64,000 nucleotides of DNA from Tritrichomonas musculus (Eukaryota; Parabasalia; Tritrichomonadida; Tritrichomonadidae). Position numbers and translations under genes: made by a program. The notes below the pieces were generated by a model. The model made no database searches, was not told the origin of the DNA, and saw only the letters and a program-made list of their open reading frames with translations. Each line of letters begins with the position of its first letter. Positions within the stretch are counted from its first letter, which is position 1. The stretch is from the NCBI GenBank assembly GCA_039105265.1, contig JAPFFF010000004.1, positions 6,305,501 through 6,369,500 on the forward strand, in the 5' to 3' direction. Shown here piece by piece: positions 10,026-21,019 of the stretch.

Positions 10026-10643
10026 CGTAACATTCATTTACCATTTTGATTTTCATATATATTACTTGAATTTAAATAAATAATTATTTTTCATTTCGTT
10101 TTAGTATAATTCTGATAAACTTAATTTCACCAAATCAGCATACTATTCATTATTAATTCTTCTTTACTTAATTAAAAACAAATCTTCATTTTGATAGATA
10201 TATTTTTATGAAAATAAATGGTCTTGCAATTGAATTTTTTTGAGAGTAATTCTGGGAGAATTACTCATTACTTCCATAAAAATCATTATGTTGATCACAT
10301 CATTTAGATTATATCAAATCATCAGAGGTACATTATTAGAATGGTAATAATATCTTAAAATTATTCAATTTTATTCTCTTTTCATAAAATTATGATTAAA
10401 ATTGAATAATTAAAACAAATTTCATAATTAGTAGTTTAACTCAAATTAAAACAGATAAGAAAGTAACGGCTCTATAGATTTAAAATAATCATAATTTTTG
10501 AGTAAAGCTTTTACTTTAAAAGAAAAATTTGAAAATATTCGGTGAAAATTTCAGACTCAATTTAAAGGCCGGCGGTTATTTCAATTAAAAAATTCAATAA
10601 GTTTATTCAAAATAAATTGATAAAAATCAAATCATTTTATAAA
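10026..10643. other. Upstream region of the ABC transporter gene
   Basis: AT-rich; no ORF. The initiator-like TCATTTTA at 10632-10639 lies 4 nt before the ABC transporter ATG. No other feature is recognised. Confidence 0.5.
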
Positions 10644-13022
10644 ATGAAAAAATTTACACGTCAAATAAAACCTCTTGCTTACAGACATTTCTTAATCCTA
10701 AGACGTACAAAAAATATAATATTTCGTATTCTTTTTCCATTAGTAATTTGTATCTTAGCAGTCGTTTCATTAGTTTTAGCATTAAAGAACCAAGATAATT
10801 TAAATCCAGAACCAGCAACTTTCAAAGATTTTTCAATAAGTAAAACACCACATTATGCAATTGTTTGCAAAGATAATATATATAATTCTAATTTTGTACA
10901 GAATTTATCCACGGAAATATACAATCTTATAGAGAAAGACACAGGCAAAAAAGCATCAATGGTTCGCTTCAATTCAACTGACAATTTTGATACATGGGTA
11001 TATAATATCCAATTAGAAGGCAAACCCGAGAATCTTCTATTAGGGGTTGAAATTGGCGATGATTTTGTAGAATCAAAAAACATCCCCATCACGCTACTCT
11101 ACAATAGTACTATTACCGGATCAGATGTATCGTTAACAGTTTACTTCAGCCAACTCTATCGTGCCCTATTCAAAGTACTTGGCTTAGGCGATCTTACCAC
11201 CCGATTTGTTAAGCTTTCACAGCAAGAGCTTGACATGATGATGAGTGCATTTGTACCATTTTTGATGATTTGCGGTTTGACCGGTTTTTTATCGGTTATA
11301 GCTACCATCACGACAGATGATGTGAAGTCACCACGTCGTCAGTACCTAATAACCAACAAGGTGAATTTATCGTCCTACTGGTTTTCAACGATAACGATAG
11401 ACTACGTTATTTGGTTTGTATGCTCTATCGTCTGCTGGATAGCGGTTTTTGCTATCGGCTCTTCCATCATCAAGGACAATATTGGATTGACCTTATGGGC
11501 AATTTTTTTTGACGGTTTTTCTTACCTTTTGTTTGTCTACTGCGTCTCTTTCATATTCACGAATCCTGACACATCTGGCGCCATCACGATGCTCATCTCG
11601 ATGCTTCTTGTCTGCCTTTCTCTTGTCGTTGACATACTCCGCGGAAATAAAGGAAGCGACTTCATAAACTGGTTTTACGGAGTCTTTCCGCCAATGAATT
11701 TCTATTCGATGTTTTCAACGGCTGGAAAGTTGTCAATGCTGCCGGTCTCTTCTTCGTCGAATTCGTTCGGCTCGCTGTGGACCAGGAAGGAGACGTGTCC
11801 GTTATTGGTCTTCTCAATTTTGAATATCCTTATTTGGTCGCTCATTCTCAAATTAATTGAAACATTGAGAGTCAAGATTCCTGGCTGGAAAACTCGGAAA
11901 GACTTCATCAACAACCAGAACGAATTCCAGGTGCAGAGGAGTCGCCAGATGCAGACTGAGGAAGCTATTCAAGCTTGTCATGAGGCTGAGAATGCTGCCA
12001 GCTCTGGAAACACGAATGACTACTCAGTTCTTGTTCTTCACGTGAGTCGTCTTTTCTTCAACAATGAGAAAAAAGTTATTCCGGCGGTTAATGATGTCAC
12101 TTTTGGCATTAAGAAAGGCTCGATGTTTGGCTTTCTCGGCTCAAATGGAGCAGGAAAGACAACCCTGATGAAGATCATCACAAACGAAATTCCGGCTTCA
12201 TCGGGGACGATCAAAATCAACTCAAATTATGGACAAAATGGAATTTCAATATGTCCTCAATTCAACGACCATTTAACCAATGAAATGACACCGATGGAGC
12301 ATTTCAAAATTTTTTCACAACTTTTTGAATTTGACTCCTCTATCAATACTTCCAACTTTTTGAATACAGTCATTCAAAAACTGGAACTTGAAGAACATAA
12401 AAATAAAACAATCAAGGAATTGAGTGGCGGAAACGCTAGAAAAGTGGCAGTTGCCCTTGCTTTGATGAATCCGAGCGATATCGTCTTGTTCGATGAGCCA
12501 ACGTCCTCATTGGACCCAATGGCAAGACACGCTGTTCATGACCTGATGAACAGTTATCGTGGCCAAAAGACATTCATGGTTTGCACGCATCTTTTGGACG
12601 AGGCCGAATCTTTGTGTGACAATTTGTCAATCATGTTTCATGGCTCAATTTACGTCGTTGGAACACCTCAGTATTTGTCTTCAAAGTTCGGAACTGAGTG
12701 GAAAGTCGACATCTTGCTTGAGAACGATTCAGAAGAGGTGGCAAACAGAGTCACTCATTTCATGACTGAAAATTTGCCTTCTGCAAGAATTTCAATAAAA
12801 AGACCGACTAACAGAATCTATTCAATTCCTTCTGATGAAATTGAAATAGCTCCGCTCTTCAAGTTGCTTAAAAAGGCAGTCGAGGATCACGTTGGAATTA
12901 AGTACTTCACATGTTCAAGCTCTACTTTGGAAAAAGTTTTCCTCGAATTGATCATTCAATCTGAAGAACATGAAAATGAAGAAAATATCGTAAATGCTAA
13001 CGAATCTTCTAATTTACTCTAA
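10644..13022 (+). CDS. ABCA-type half ABC transporter, 792 aa
   Basis: This is a membrane ATPase of the ABCA (lipid-exporter-like) type with one membrane domain followed by one nucleotide-binding domain. The first hydrophobic helix is at about residues 18-42, then a ~155-residue extracytoplasmic loop and a cluster of five or six helices (about 195-410). The NBD has Walker A GSNGAGKTT (499-507), signature LSGGNARKVA (from 593), Walker B IVLFDEPTSSLDP (about 612-624) and the H-loop CTHLLDEAE (about 646), all intact. Full-length ABCA proteins have two such halves; this one must pair with itself or another half. The ATG at 10644 is preceded by TCATTTTATAAA; a frame extension upstream lacks an ATG. 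The central part is richer in G+C than the flanks, which suggests selection for expression. Confidence 0.92.
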   Translation: MKKFTRQIKPLAYRHFLILRRTKNIIFRILFPLVICILAVVSLVLALKNQDNLNPEPATFKDFSISKTPHYAIVCKDNIYNSNFVQNLSTEIYNLIEKDTGKKASMVRFNSTDNFDTWVYNIQLEGKPENLLLGVEIGDDFVESKNIPITLLYNSTITGSDVSLTVYFSQLYRALFKVLGLGDLTTRFVKLSQQELDMMMSAFVPFLMICGLTGFLSVIATITTDDVKSPRRQYLITNKVNLSSYWFSTITIDYVIWFVCSIVCWIAVFAIGSSIIKDNIGLTLWAIFFDGFSYLLFVYCVSFIFTNPDTSGAITMLISMLLVCLSLVVDILRGNKGSDFINWFYGVFPPMNFYSMFSTAGKLSMLPVSSSSNSFGSLWTRKETCPLLVFSILNILIWSLILKLIETLRVKIPGWKTRKDFINNQNEFQVQRSRQMQTEEAIQACHEAENAASSGNTNDYSVLVLHVSRLFFNNEKKVIPAVNDVTFGIKKGSMFGFLGSNGAGKTTLMKIITNEIPASSGTIKINSNYGQNGISICPQFNDHLTNEMTPMEHFKIFSQLFEFDSSINTSNFLNTVIQKLELEEHKNKTIKELSGGNARKVAVALALMNPSDIVLFDEPTSSLDPMARHAVHDLMNSYRGQKTFMVCTHLLDEAESLCDNLSIMFHGSIYVVGTPQYLSSKFGTEWKVDILLENDSEEVANRVTHFMTENLPSARISIKRPTNRIYSIPSDEIEIAPLFKLLKKAVEDHVGIKYFTCSSSTLEKVFLELIIQSEEHENEENIVNANESSNLL

Positions 13023-13474
13023 ATTGTTTATAAGAGTATATCTTTATATAAAAGCTTATCTTTATTTATTTATTTTTAAATGAATTTGTTTGTTATTAAG
13101 GTTTACATCTTTTTACAAAATTGATAATCTATCAAATTTATTGATGCACAATATTAGAGCTACAATTCATATTTTAACTTCACACAATTATTTTAAATTA
13201 GTCTAACTATGAAGAAAAAAAGCTTTTAATCTTTTCACAATATTTTTTTTTTTTCAATCAATATTTGTTTAAAAAAAAAAAAAAAAGATTTTTCACATGT
13301 ATACATTTCAAGCACTAAAGATTAAATAAACATTATTATAGAATAAATTCTTTATTTATTCATTCATTAATTATAGATATCATTCATTTAGTGATTTATA
13401 AATTTCTAAAGCTTTCTTTTCAAAAATCGAGTCCATCTGTAAACATTGAATAATATGTATTAATAAAAATAAAA
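13023..13474. other. Convergent intergenic region
   Basis: This lies between the 3' ends of two convergent genes. It holds several A- and T-homopolymers (around 13243-13286). No gene or RNA recognised. Confidence 0.55.
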
Positions 13475-15535
13475 TTAAAACAACAAAATTAAAAAATAAA
13501 TTAAATAAAACTCATCCAAATTGTATTTATAAACCTTGAAAAACAAAGTAGAACTTAACCCAACAACTTCAAAAATATCCATTAGATTAAATATTCTGAA
13601 TAAATCCGAAAGGTTAAAATCAGCACCATCGATTTTAGAAAGTAACAATTTAATAATATCCAATCTTTTATTTTGTATAGCATACAACATTTGACAATTT
13701 ACAAGTTTCTTATCATTCAGAAAATCCTGATTTTCAAGAAAAGCATTAACAATTTGAGCATGCAAACATCTAGGAGACGGACAAGATAAAGTGTAACAAT
13801 CACTTTTTAATATTTCTGAAGAAAATTTTTTAAACAACAAAATTGCCAATTCAATTCCACCACGACTCACCATCTCATCGAAAATACGACCAAGAGTATG
13901 CTTAATATTTTGAATGTCTATTTGGTCGTAAATGAAATCAAATACCTTTAAGTCAGCATAACGTAATCTGAAACAAAAAGAGGTGAAATCAATTTGACCA
14001 TCATTAAAAGCATTAAAAACGACAGAAAACAAATTGAAATCACAATTAAAAAGTGCAATCGTCATTATGAAATCAATCTTGTAATCATCTTTATTGAAAT
14101 TTTTTGCTTTCAACAGAAAAGTTGATGTGTGATAACGGTTGAATTCAATTCCAAACGAGAAAGGTGAAATTATTTCAATGCCATTTGGCCCTTTTGTTTG
14201 GTTTATATCGGCACCTTTGTAAAGGAGGTAAAGAAGGCCTCTCAAATTGTTCGATGACGCACATTGGTGAAGTGGACAAATATAAATTTCTGAATAACTT
14301 TCTAAGGAGTAATTCAAATTTTCAATGAGCCAACTCAAAATTTCATGCTTGTAAAAGCAAGAAGCACAGAAAATGCAGACATCTAAATTAACACCGCGCT
14401 CTTCACATATTTTAAGGATCTCTTGACAACCGCTATAAACCGCCAAATAAGGAACGGTTGTCACAAGTCTATTTTGTGTCAAATTCATAATTTCAACTTC
14501 ACTCAAACCGTCAATCAAATATTTGAATATCTTAACGGACGAACAGAAAGCGGCATACTCAATCAAGTTGTTGGATTTGTTAATGACATGTGACTTGAAA
14601 AATATATTATAATTAATATTTGTGTCGTAGTTGATATTCGACTTTTTCAATAGTTCTAAAAAACGATCAATGTCATCGTTCGCTATCACTTCTTCTATTG
14701 AATTTGGAAAATAACCGTTTTCACACAAAAATGAATGCATCTTCCAGTTGTCCTTCCTGAAGTAATTCAAAACGTCTTCCCTGAAAAACCAGTAATCATC
14801 GTCCTTCAGAAAAAGTAAAATCGCATCGTCTTTCCCATAAATTTCAACCTCTGAAAAAGTGGGATAGTCATCATTGAAATCATCACGACTTCTTCTCGAA
14901 TAAAGTTCTTTGGATATATCTCTAGGATTTGGAATTTTGGCGGTTACGGCGGTTTCTTTGATGTTGTAAAAAGGGAAAAATGTATCTTTTGGATTTACAA
15001 CCGTTGATTTCAACTGCTTAACCGTTTCTTCATAGAATTCTGGATATTGCGCCTCAAAAAGTGGAAGAAACCAAACAATGAATGGAAGATAAAATACAGG
15101 TTGTGAGAAAAATAACCGTTTTAATTCAATTATCCGTTCAAGAAAATCTTTGCCTTCATAAAAACCGTATTTTTCAAGGAAATAGAGAAGTATATGCGGA
15201 GTTGATTCGAAATTTATTCGTAGGAAAATACGCTCTAGTATTTGGTACTTGAGTTCTTGAAGAATTGTTGGATTATTATATTTGGTGATTAATAATTTCC
15301 CCATTTCGGAAGTTAATTTGGCTAAAATTTTGCAATGCAAGCTATTATATCGTTCAATCGTATATAAGCAATAGGAATAATCTAATGGTGTGAAATCTTG
15401 GTTTATTAATTTTGCAGTAATTAAGTCGGCATTGGATGAAAGATTTTCGTAATTAGAATACACCAAAAGATCTTGAAGTTCCACTATTTTCAGATATTTT
15501 TGAAGAACATCCGGATCAAAGTTTTCTTCCAACAT
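13475..15535 (-). CDS. DUF3447/ankyrin-repeat protein, about 686 aa
   Basis: The N-terminal ~230 residues are alpha-helical and match the style of the trichomonad domain that precedes ankyrin repeats (MLEENFDPDVLQKYLKIVEL...). From about 265 onward degenerate ankyrin repeats appear: NSIEEVIANDDIDRFLELLKKSNIN, SNNLIEYAAFCSSVKIFKYLI, CPLHQCASSNNLRGLLYLLY with GADINQTKG, and QNKRLDIIKLLLSKIDG. No enzyme domain. Ankyrin proteins of this kind form one of the largest trichomonad families; they are presumed protein-binding scaffolds. The upstream frame extension begins with TTG; the ATG at 15533-15535 directly follows TCATTCT. About 80 nt upstream is a 17-bp sequence shared with another ankyrin locus (see 15616). 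Confidence 0.85.
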   Translation of the reverse strand: MLEENFDPDVLQKYLKIVELQDLLVYSNYENLSSNADLITAKLINQDFTPLDYSYCLYTIERYNSLHCKILAKLTSEMGKLLITKYNNPTILQELKYQILERIFLRINFESTPHILLYFLEKYGFYEGKDFLERIIELKRLFFSQPVFYLPFIVWFLPLFEAQYPEFYEETVKQLKSTVVNPKDTFFPFYNIKETAVTAKIPNPRDISKELYSRRSRDDFNDDYPTFSEVEIYGKDDAILLFLKDDDYWFFREDVLNYFRKDNWKMHSFLCENGYFPNSIEEVIANDDIDRFLELLKKSNINYDTNINYNIFFKSHVINKSNNLIEYAAFCSSVKIFKYLIDGLSEVEIMNLTQNRLVTTVPYLAVYSGCQEILKICEERGVNLDVCIFCASCFYKHEILSWLIENLNYSLESYSEIYICPLHQCASSNNLRGLLYLLYKGADINQTKGPNGIEIISPFSFGIEFNRYHTSTFLLKAKNFNKDDYKIDFIMTIALFNCDFNLFSVVFNAFNDGQIDFTSFCFRLRYADLKVFDFIYDQIDIQNIKHTLGRIFDEMVSRGGIELAILLFKKFSSEILKSDCYTLSCPSPRCLHAQIVNAFLENQDFLNDKKLVNCQMLYAIQNKRLDIIKLLLSKIDGADFNLSDLFRIFNLMDIFEVVGLSSTLFFKVYKYNLDEFYLIYFLILLF

Positions 15536-15615
15536 AGAATGAATGTCAAAATTTTTCAACTCTCAATTCAAATTTGAATGCTACTATTTTTTTTAAAATT
15601 TTAAAATTGTCTACT

Positions 15616-15632
15616 TCGGAAAAAATTGTCTA
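15616..15632 (-). promoter_or_regulatory. Conserved 17-bp upstream element of ankyrin genes
   Basis: On the minus strand this reads TAGACAATTTTTTCCGA and sits ~81 nt upstream of the ankyrin gene start. The same 17 bases occur at 20410-20426 on the plus strand, upstream of the ankyrin remnant there, in the same orientation relative to the gene. A second, shorter copy of TAGACAATTTT lies just downstream at about 15604-15614. Confidence 0.5.
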
Positions 15633-15635
15633 CCT

Positions 15636-16945
15636 TCCTATAGAAGCTTTATTAAAAAAAAAAAGAGATTGTGACTTGAAAATCTCATATTTGTCGCTCT
15701 ATTATGATACAAAATAATTGGTTATTTTAAATTTATAACTTATTCCTCGGCATCATCATATTAAAATTGAATATTAAATATTTTATCGTTATGGTAAATT
15801 ATTTTACCTGCTTTTTACCCTTTTTTCCCTTGAAAAGCAAACGAAAAAATGACAATTATTACTTTTACCATTATCCAGAGGTTTAAACTCGAATTTGGCC
15901 CATAAACGACTTCTTGATCAGCAACTGTGTAGAGCAGAATATGATGTCGGATGAAATATGCTGCAAAATCACATATATTCAATTTTTAAGAATCTTTTAC
16001 CATAAATTGATCAGTATTTTTACAAAAAGCAATGAGGTTGTGACAAATACACTGAAGCCGAGGAATATTACAGCATAAGAATCAAAGAAATTTATATTAT
16101 CTAATTCTAATAAAAAATTATTATCTTAGTTTTTATTAACCGGCATTAATTTTAAAGGATCAACTCAAATATAGTTAGTCTTTTCTGAGTCTCATTCAAA
16201 AAGTGAAAATCCTTCAGAAAAAATAATCAAATAAAAATAATAAAAAAATAATCTTTTTAAGTTACAAAATTTTTACGGATTCTTACCGCCAGCCGCGGGG
16301 TCTCGACTCGGCTTCGCTTCGCTCAGCCTCGTATATAATTTTTTCCGAACCCTTTAATAACAACAAGATTGAATTTCTCCATCAATCACTTGAATAGATT
16401 CAATTTTTAGTAATATTCTAGAGCACATATATACTGGTTATATCAGAAGACTATGGAAAATGTTTTGAAAAAAGTCCAGAAGAGTTTAAAAAGTGGCTTG
16501 ATGAACTAGAAGAAAAGAGGAAAAGTAGTTATATTTTCAAATATAAAGTATAATGTTGAAATAATACTGTCGTTATCCAATAAAAGTTAATAAAATGGGT
16601 TAATTTCTTTTTTTTTCTATTAAAAGTAATGTTTCCAAAAATCCAACAACTTTATCAAAATAGATAGTAATATTACTATCAATTAATTTAATTGATATCA
16701 TAATTAATAAATAATCAAATAGTTATATTTATTAAAAAATATAATTTGATTAGTTAAAGTCATTCTATGTGAAGATATCTATTAAAATTTTTCTCTTATT
16801 TTCAATATAAACGTATAAATGTTCGACCAAATTTCAAGTTAAATGGCCGGATAAAAAAATTGAATAATAGAGACCATTTATTTTGAAAGAATATTTAATC
16901 AAATAGCAATTAACGAAAAATAATGTACTTCTTCATTTTTATTTA
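15636..16945. other. Intergenic region with a short GC-rich patch
   Basis: Mostly AT-rich and without a convincing gene. A patch at about 16285-16332 (CCGCCAGCCGCGGGGTCTCG followed by CGGCTTCGCTTCGCTCAGCC) is the most GC-rich run of the intergenic DNA and is not part of an ORF with a start codon. Around 16445-16551 a 34-codon open frame without ATG has coding-like composition (KSPEEFKKWLDELEEKRKSS), possibly a gene relic. The MLF gene initiator TCATTTTT is at 16933-16940. Confidence 0.4.
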
Positions 16946-17611
16946 ATGTTCCAATTCTTTAATATTCCTCGTGCTAATTATAGATATTACAAGCCAACAA
17001 TTTATCTTCAAAGATATGATCCAATTGAAAGTTATCTTTTAAATGCAATCAAACGAGCTGAAGAGTATGAAAAACTCAAATCGTTATACTATCAAACATT
17101 AGTACAACAACAAAGAAAGCAGGATGAAAAAGCAAAATGTGATGAAAACCAACCAATTAATAATGATACACCAAAAGATGATTCAAAATCTGTCTCAAAC
17201 CCAAAACCATTTTATTACCTTGAAAGCTATTCACATTTTGATGGTGAAAAAATTGTTGAAGAACGAAAAGAACAAAAAGTTGATTCTGATGGAAATATTC
17301 ACAACTCATTGAAAAGGCGACTTGGAGACAGGTGGTATGAAACCGAACAAATAAAAGATAAAGAAGGCAAAACAACAGTCAAAGAGTCCTGGCACAATGT
17401 TTCAGAAGAAGATGTTGATAATTTCAAAGAAGAATGGCTAACAAAATCAGGATGCAGACTGCAATTGAAAGAAGAAGCAGACGATAAATCCACAGTGACA
17501 AATGAAACCGAAACCGAAACAGTTGAAAACAAAGATATTGAATCAAGAGATGAAATTGAAAATCAGAACGATCAACAAACCGAATATGTTGATAACTCTA
17601 AGCCGGAGTAA
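16946..17611 (+). CDS. MLF-like (myeloid leukemia factor family) protein, 221 aa
   Basis: The N-terminus (to about 65) is Tyr/Gln-rich, then a core at about 68-150 resembles the MLF family: FYYLESYSHFDGEKIVEE (the YxSxSxxxxxG strand), a basic RRLGDRWYE and the acidic end NVSEEDVDNFKEEW, which corresponds to the conserved NLDESEAEAFDxEW of MLF proteins. The C-terminal 60 residues are acidic and low-complexity (TNETETETVENKD). MLF proteins are small cytosolic/nuclear factors; in protists they associate with stress vesicles, chaperones or chromatin, the exact role being unknown here. The ATG follows the initiator TCATTTTTATTTA. Assignment rests on motif resemblance only. Confidence 0.6.
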   Translation: MFQFFNIPRANYRYYKPTIYLQRYDPIESYLLNAIKRAEEYEKLKSLYYQTLVQQQRKQDEKAKCDENQPINNDTPKDDSKSVSNPKPFYYLESYSHFDGEKIVEERKEQKVDSDGNIHNSLKRRLGDRWYETEQIKDKEGKTTVKESWHNVSEEDVDNFKEEWLTKSGCRLQLKEEADDKSTVTNETETETVENKDIESRDEIENQNDQQTEYVDNSKPE

Positions 17612-17947
17612 CATTATTATTATGCTTTTTTAAATATTTTTTTTTAAATTTTTTTTTTAATAATATTTTTTTATTTTTTATATTTTTTTTTAAAGATATC
17701 TGATAAAGAGGTCACTTGGAAGTGCAGAAAGTTCTTCTCCAAATTTTCCACAAGGTTCAAAGAAATCTGAAGAAATAAAGTCAATTTTAATTGATTGAAA
17801 ATCACAAAAAACAATTCTAATCTCTTCCCCAAACAGTTGTATATAACATTTCATTTAGATTAACTTCAAGTCATTTATTCACACTACATTATATATAAAA
17901 AATTTTACTTTTTTTTTCAGAGAAAATTATTGAAATCTGATCATTAA
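17612..17947. other. Convergent intergenic region
   Basis: A T-rich tract follows the MLF stop. At about 17697-17799 a 34-codon open frame without start (KRSLGSAESSSPNF...) has coding-like composition but no identifiable relation; it may be a gene relic. Confidence 0.35.
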
Positions 17948-19742
17948 TTACAGCCATTGATCAAGATCAACGTTGTTAATGTTTTCAATCATAAGATTGA
18001 CTACAGTTTCGTGTGTTTTCGTTGTGATAACTTCATCATCAGAAGAACAATCAAGGTCGTCAGAATAAACAGTTTTTTGCTTTCTTCTCAAAAATAAAAT
18101 AACCGTTCCTAAAACCGAGAAAAAAGGTGCTATTGAATCACAGACAATGCCAATCAACTGTTCAGCAGTTATCTGCTTTTTAGGCTGGCTTAATTCAAAC
18201 ATCATCATTGTTTGAATAATTGTAGGAAGCATTGCATAAACTTTCGTTTGTGACATGATGTATGAGTGCTGGCCTAATTCACTATTGAATGTTATTGAAA
18301 GAACATTTGATACTATGAAAGAATTTGAAAATGAAACAGATTTTACCATCACAAAAGATTCCACATAACTGATTTGTTTTGATATCATATGACCATAAAT
18401 TGATTGAGTTGGAATTGATGTAAAATCGTTTGATTGAGTGAATTTAAAAGAATAAGAAAACATTGATGAATGAGAAAACATTAAAGATTGTGAAAAACAT
18501 AAAGTTGGTGGAATTGAAGGCTTTGGTGTAAATGATTCTGTCTTAGTAAATATACAAGAACTTGTGAAAAATTCAGAATCGCTAAAATATTTTGACTTAG
18601 AGAAATGATTAGAATCATTGAATTTATTAGAAATTGTAAAATCAACAGAAAAGCTGAATTGTTCAGTGTTACTAAATAGCAGTGATCTACTGAAATCACT
18701 TGAAAAACTAAAATCATTTGTTTTTAAAAATACATCAGATCTACTGAAAATTTCAGAAGTAGTAAAAAAATCGGTTTGACTAAAAATTTCTGAATTACTA
18801 AACACAAAAGATGGAAATTTATCAGAATTTGTAAAAGTTTGAGATTGAGTAAAACGATATGTTTGACCAAATTGATATGTTGGAGTAAAAGTTGAAGTTT
18901 TGTAAAGAAAATCTTTAATAAATTGATCCAAGCAATCTTCTATTATCAACAACTTGTTTGGATATGTTTCTTCACTTGACTCATCGAAGATGCAATTTGT
19001 AAAACTTATATCATTATATTCGAAAATAGAACTATTAGGAAAATCAACATAGCAATCTTCGAAAAAAATATAAAAACTTTTTTCTGAATCAATATTTGTT
19101 GTAGCGATTTTTCCATCTTAAAGTCTATTGTCAATAAAATAAAAATTAGTTATGAATAAATTACAATCATTTGCAAAAATTAATGCAGGTTTTACATCAT
19201 CTATAGTTTCTCCAGGGGGATGGCGAACCGAATTGTTGATGAAATTGCATGATGTTATTTCAATTTCATCTGATGATTTTATTGTAAAAGCAACAATATA
19301 CTTTCCATAATTATCTGCTATGTTATGGAATTTAAAATAACCATTAATTGTCTGTCTATATTCAATTGATGTGCAATATAATGATCTTCCTCTTGTTGAG
19401 TTAATAAAAGCAGATTTACTAATAAGTCGCATTGAGCACCAAAAGCAATTGAATTTGATGCATTTGGACAATCGAAGAGAGATACAATGCTTAATGATTT
19501 ATTTGAAAATCATAGTCAACACTTACACAACATCTTGTACCACTAGTACAGTATTCACTTGAAAATACTAATGAAACGTATAACATACGAGAAAATATGC
19601 AATTGTCAATGACTGTGCGATGATGTTTATCATTAATATATAAAATATTAGATTAACTTCGTGAAAAATGCGAATTAACCATATATTGAGAAGCTCCGAA
19701 GAGAGATACAATGCTTAATGATACCAAAGTAAGATTTTGCAT
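17948..19742 (-). pseudogene. Broken Pmp-like beta-helix/FTxS-repeat surface protein
   Basis: The locus starts at an ATG at 19740-19742 with a signal peptide (MQNLTLVSLSIVSLFGASQ), but the frame stops after 29 codons. A beta-helix fragment follows (19118-19471, for example EITSCNFINNSVRHPPGE), separated by one in-frame TAA at 19118-19120 from a further open stretch that carries about 20 degenerate F-x-x-S-x-x hexapeptides (TFTNSDKFPSFVFSNSEIFS), a distal region and a membrane helix (about 18070-18160) with a cytosolic tail ending DLDQWL. A 24-bp word GAAGAGAGATACAATGCTTAATGA occurs twice (near 19470-19500 and 19700-19722), marking a partial internal duplication of the 5' end. Same architecture as the intact gene at 23619. 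The repeat half is still open, so the damage may be recent. Confidence 0.8.
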
Positions 19743-19826
19743 TCTATGAAATATTTTGTTAATGAACCCTTTTTTTTTTGAATTTTATTTTCAAAAAAAT
19801 TAATTTATCTTATGATTGATGGATGA

Positions 19827-19861
<35 letters not shown>

Positions 19862-20409
19862 TTTATATCACAAATACATAATATTTGTATTTTATTTAAT
19901 GATATAAATCTAAAATGATCTCTTGAGGCTCAAATTTTTACATTAATATATATATATATATAGATATAAAGAAAATTTATCTCTTCTCAATTTTGAATTT
20001 CAATTGAAAAGTAATGACAGACAATATTCAATTTTTTTCAATGTTTCTCAGAAAAAAAAAAAAATCAGAAACGCCATTTTACTTTTCAATTGAAAAAAAA
20101 TACTCAACAAACTTCAAAATTACTCAACAAGCTTCCTCAGACAAAATCAGAAACGCCATTTTACACCGCATGTTTTATTAGCCATAAGCTAAATATCTCA
20201 GCAAATAATTTTCTTTAATAAAAGATTTTTTAACAAAATTATATTTTTTAAATATTGCAAATTTATAAATTGAAGGAAATTAAAACTCAGACCATATTTT
20301 GATTGCAAACGCGATGTAACGATCAAAAATTGAGATATAAAAAATTTTAACGATCAAGTAAAGTATTCAAATTATATTCAAATAGTTGTATGACTTTTTG
20401 GTCCCAGTT
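19743..20409. other. Intergenic with A-run and short repeats
   Basis: Holds an A-run of about 28 bases (19833-19860), an inverted pair around CTTTTCAATTGAAAA (about 20000 and 20083), and a direct repeat ATCAGAAACGCCATTTTAC at about 20065 and 20145. No gene recognised. Confidence 0.5.
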
Positions 20410-20426
20410 TAGACAATTTTTTCCGA
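20410..20426 (+). promoter_or_regulatory. Second copy of the 17-bp ankyrin-gene upstream element
   Basis: TAGACAATTTTTTCCGA, identical over 17 bases to the element upstream of the ankyrin gene at 15535 and in the same orientation toward the ankyrin remnant that begins about 80 bp downstream. Confidence 0.5.
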
Positions 20427-20540
20427 GGCCTTTACATTTAAAAATTTTATTGTTTTAATCACATTTTTAAATCAATTTTTTTTGATGAAATTCAAAATAA
20501 TGATTTCATATCAAACTCCACTACATACAGCAATACTAAA

Positions 20541-21019
20541 TAGACTTGTTATTCTCCGATTCTCGAGATCGATAATTGATTGACTTTTTGATATCGATAC
20601 ATAAGTATACACAGATTCTCGAGATCGATTTCAGAGATCGAGAATTTTTTTCCTCTGCTTTTGATATCAGAATTTTCAATCAAACTTTTTGATAAAAATA
20701 TGATCGTATTTTAATCTCAAATATTTCATAAAAAAAGAATGTATTTTTTGATTTTAATATTAAAATAAACATCAATACATTATATTATATATTTTTAAAT
20801 ATTATAAAATCACAAATACCAATCATAAAAGAAGATAAATCTGTTTGAGATCTCGAGATCTCGGTTATTGATATCAAGTTTACAATTAATTTTATATCAC
20901 ATTTCATATCTGATATCTTGATAATCGATAATCTCGATATCAGATTTTTAAACTGATAATCGAGTATCAGATGCAAAAAAGTGACGTTTTTGATATCGAT
21001 TCTCAAAATAACAAGTCTA
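20541..21019. mobile_element. Short hAT-like MITE, 479 bp, inserted in ankyrin remnant
   Basis: Ends TAGACTTGTTATT...AATAACAAGTCTA form a 13-bp perfect terminal inverted repeat. The flanks are an exact 8-bp direct repeat ATACTAAA (20533-20540 and 21020-21027). The interior is rich in GATATCGAT/CTCGAGATC words arranged as partial palindromes and encodes nothing. Superfamily hAT is inferred from the 8-bp duplication and TAG-start termini. Confidence 0.85.
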
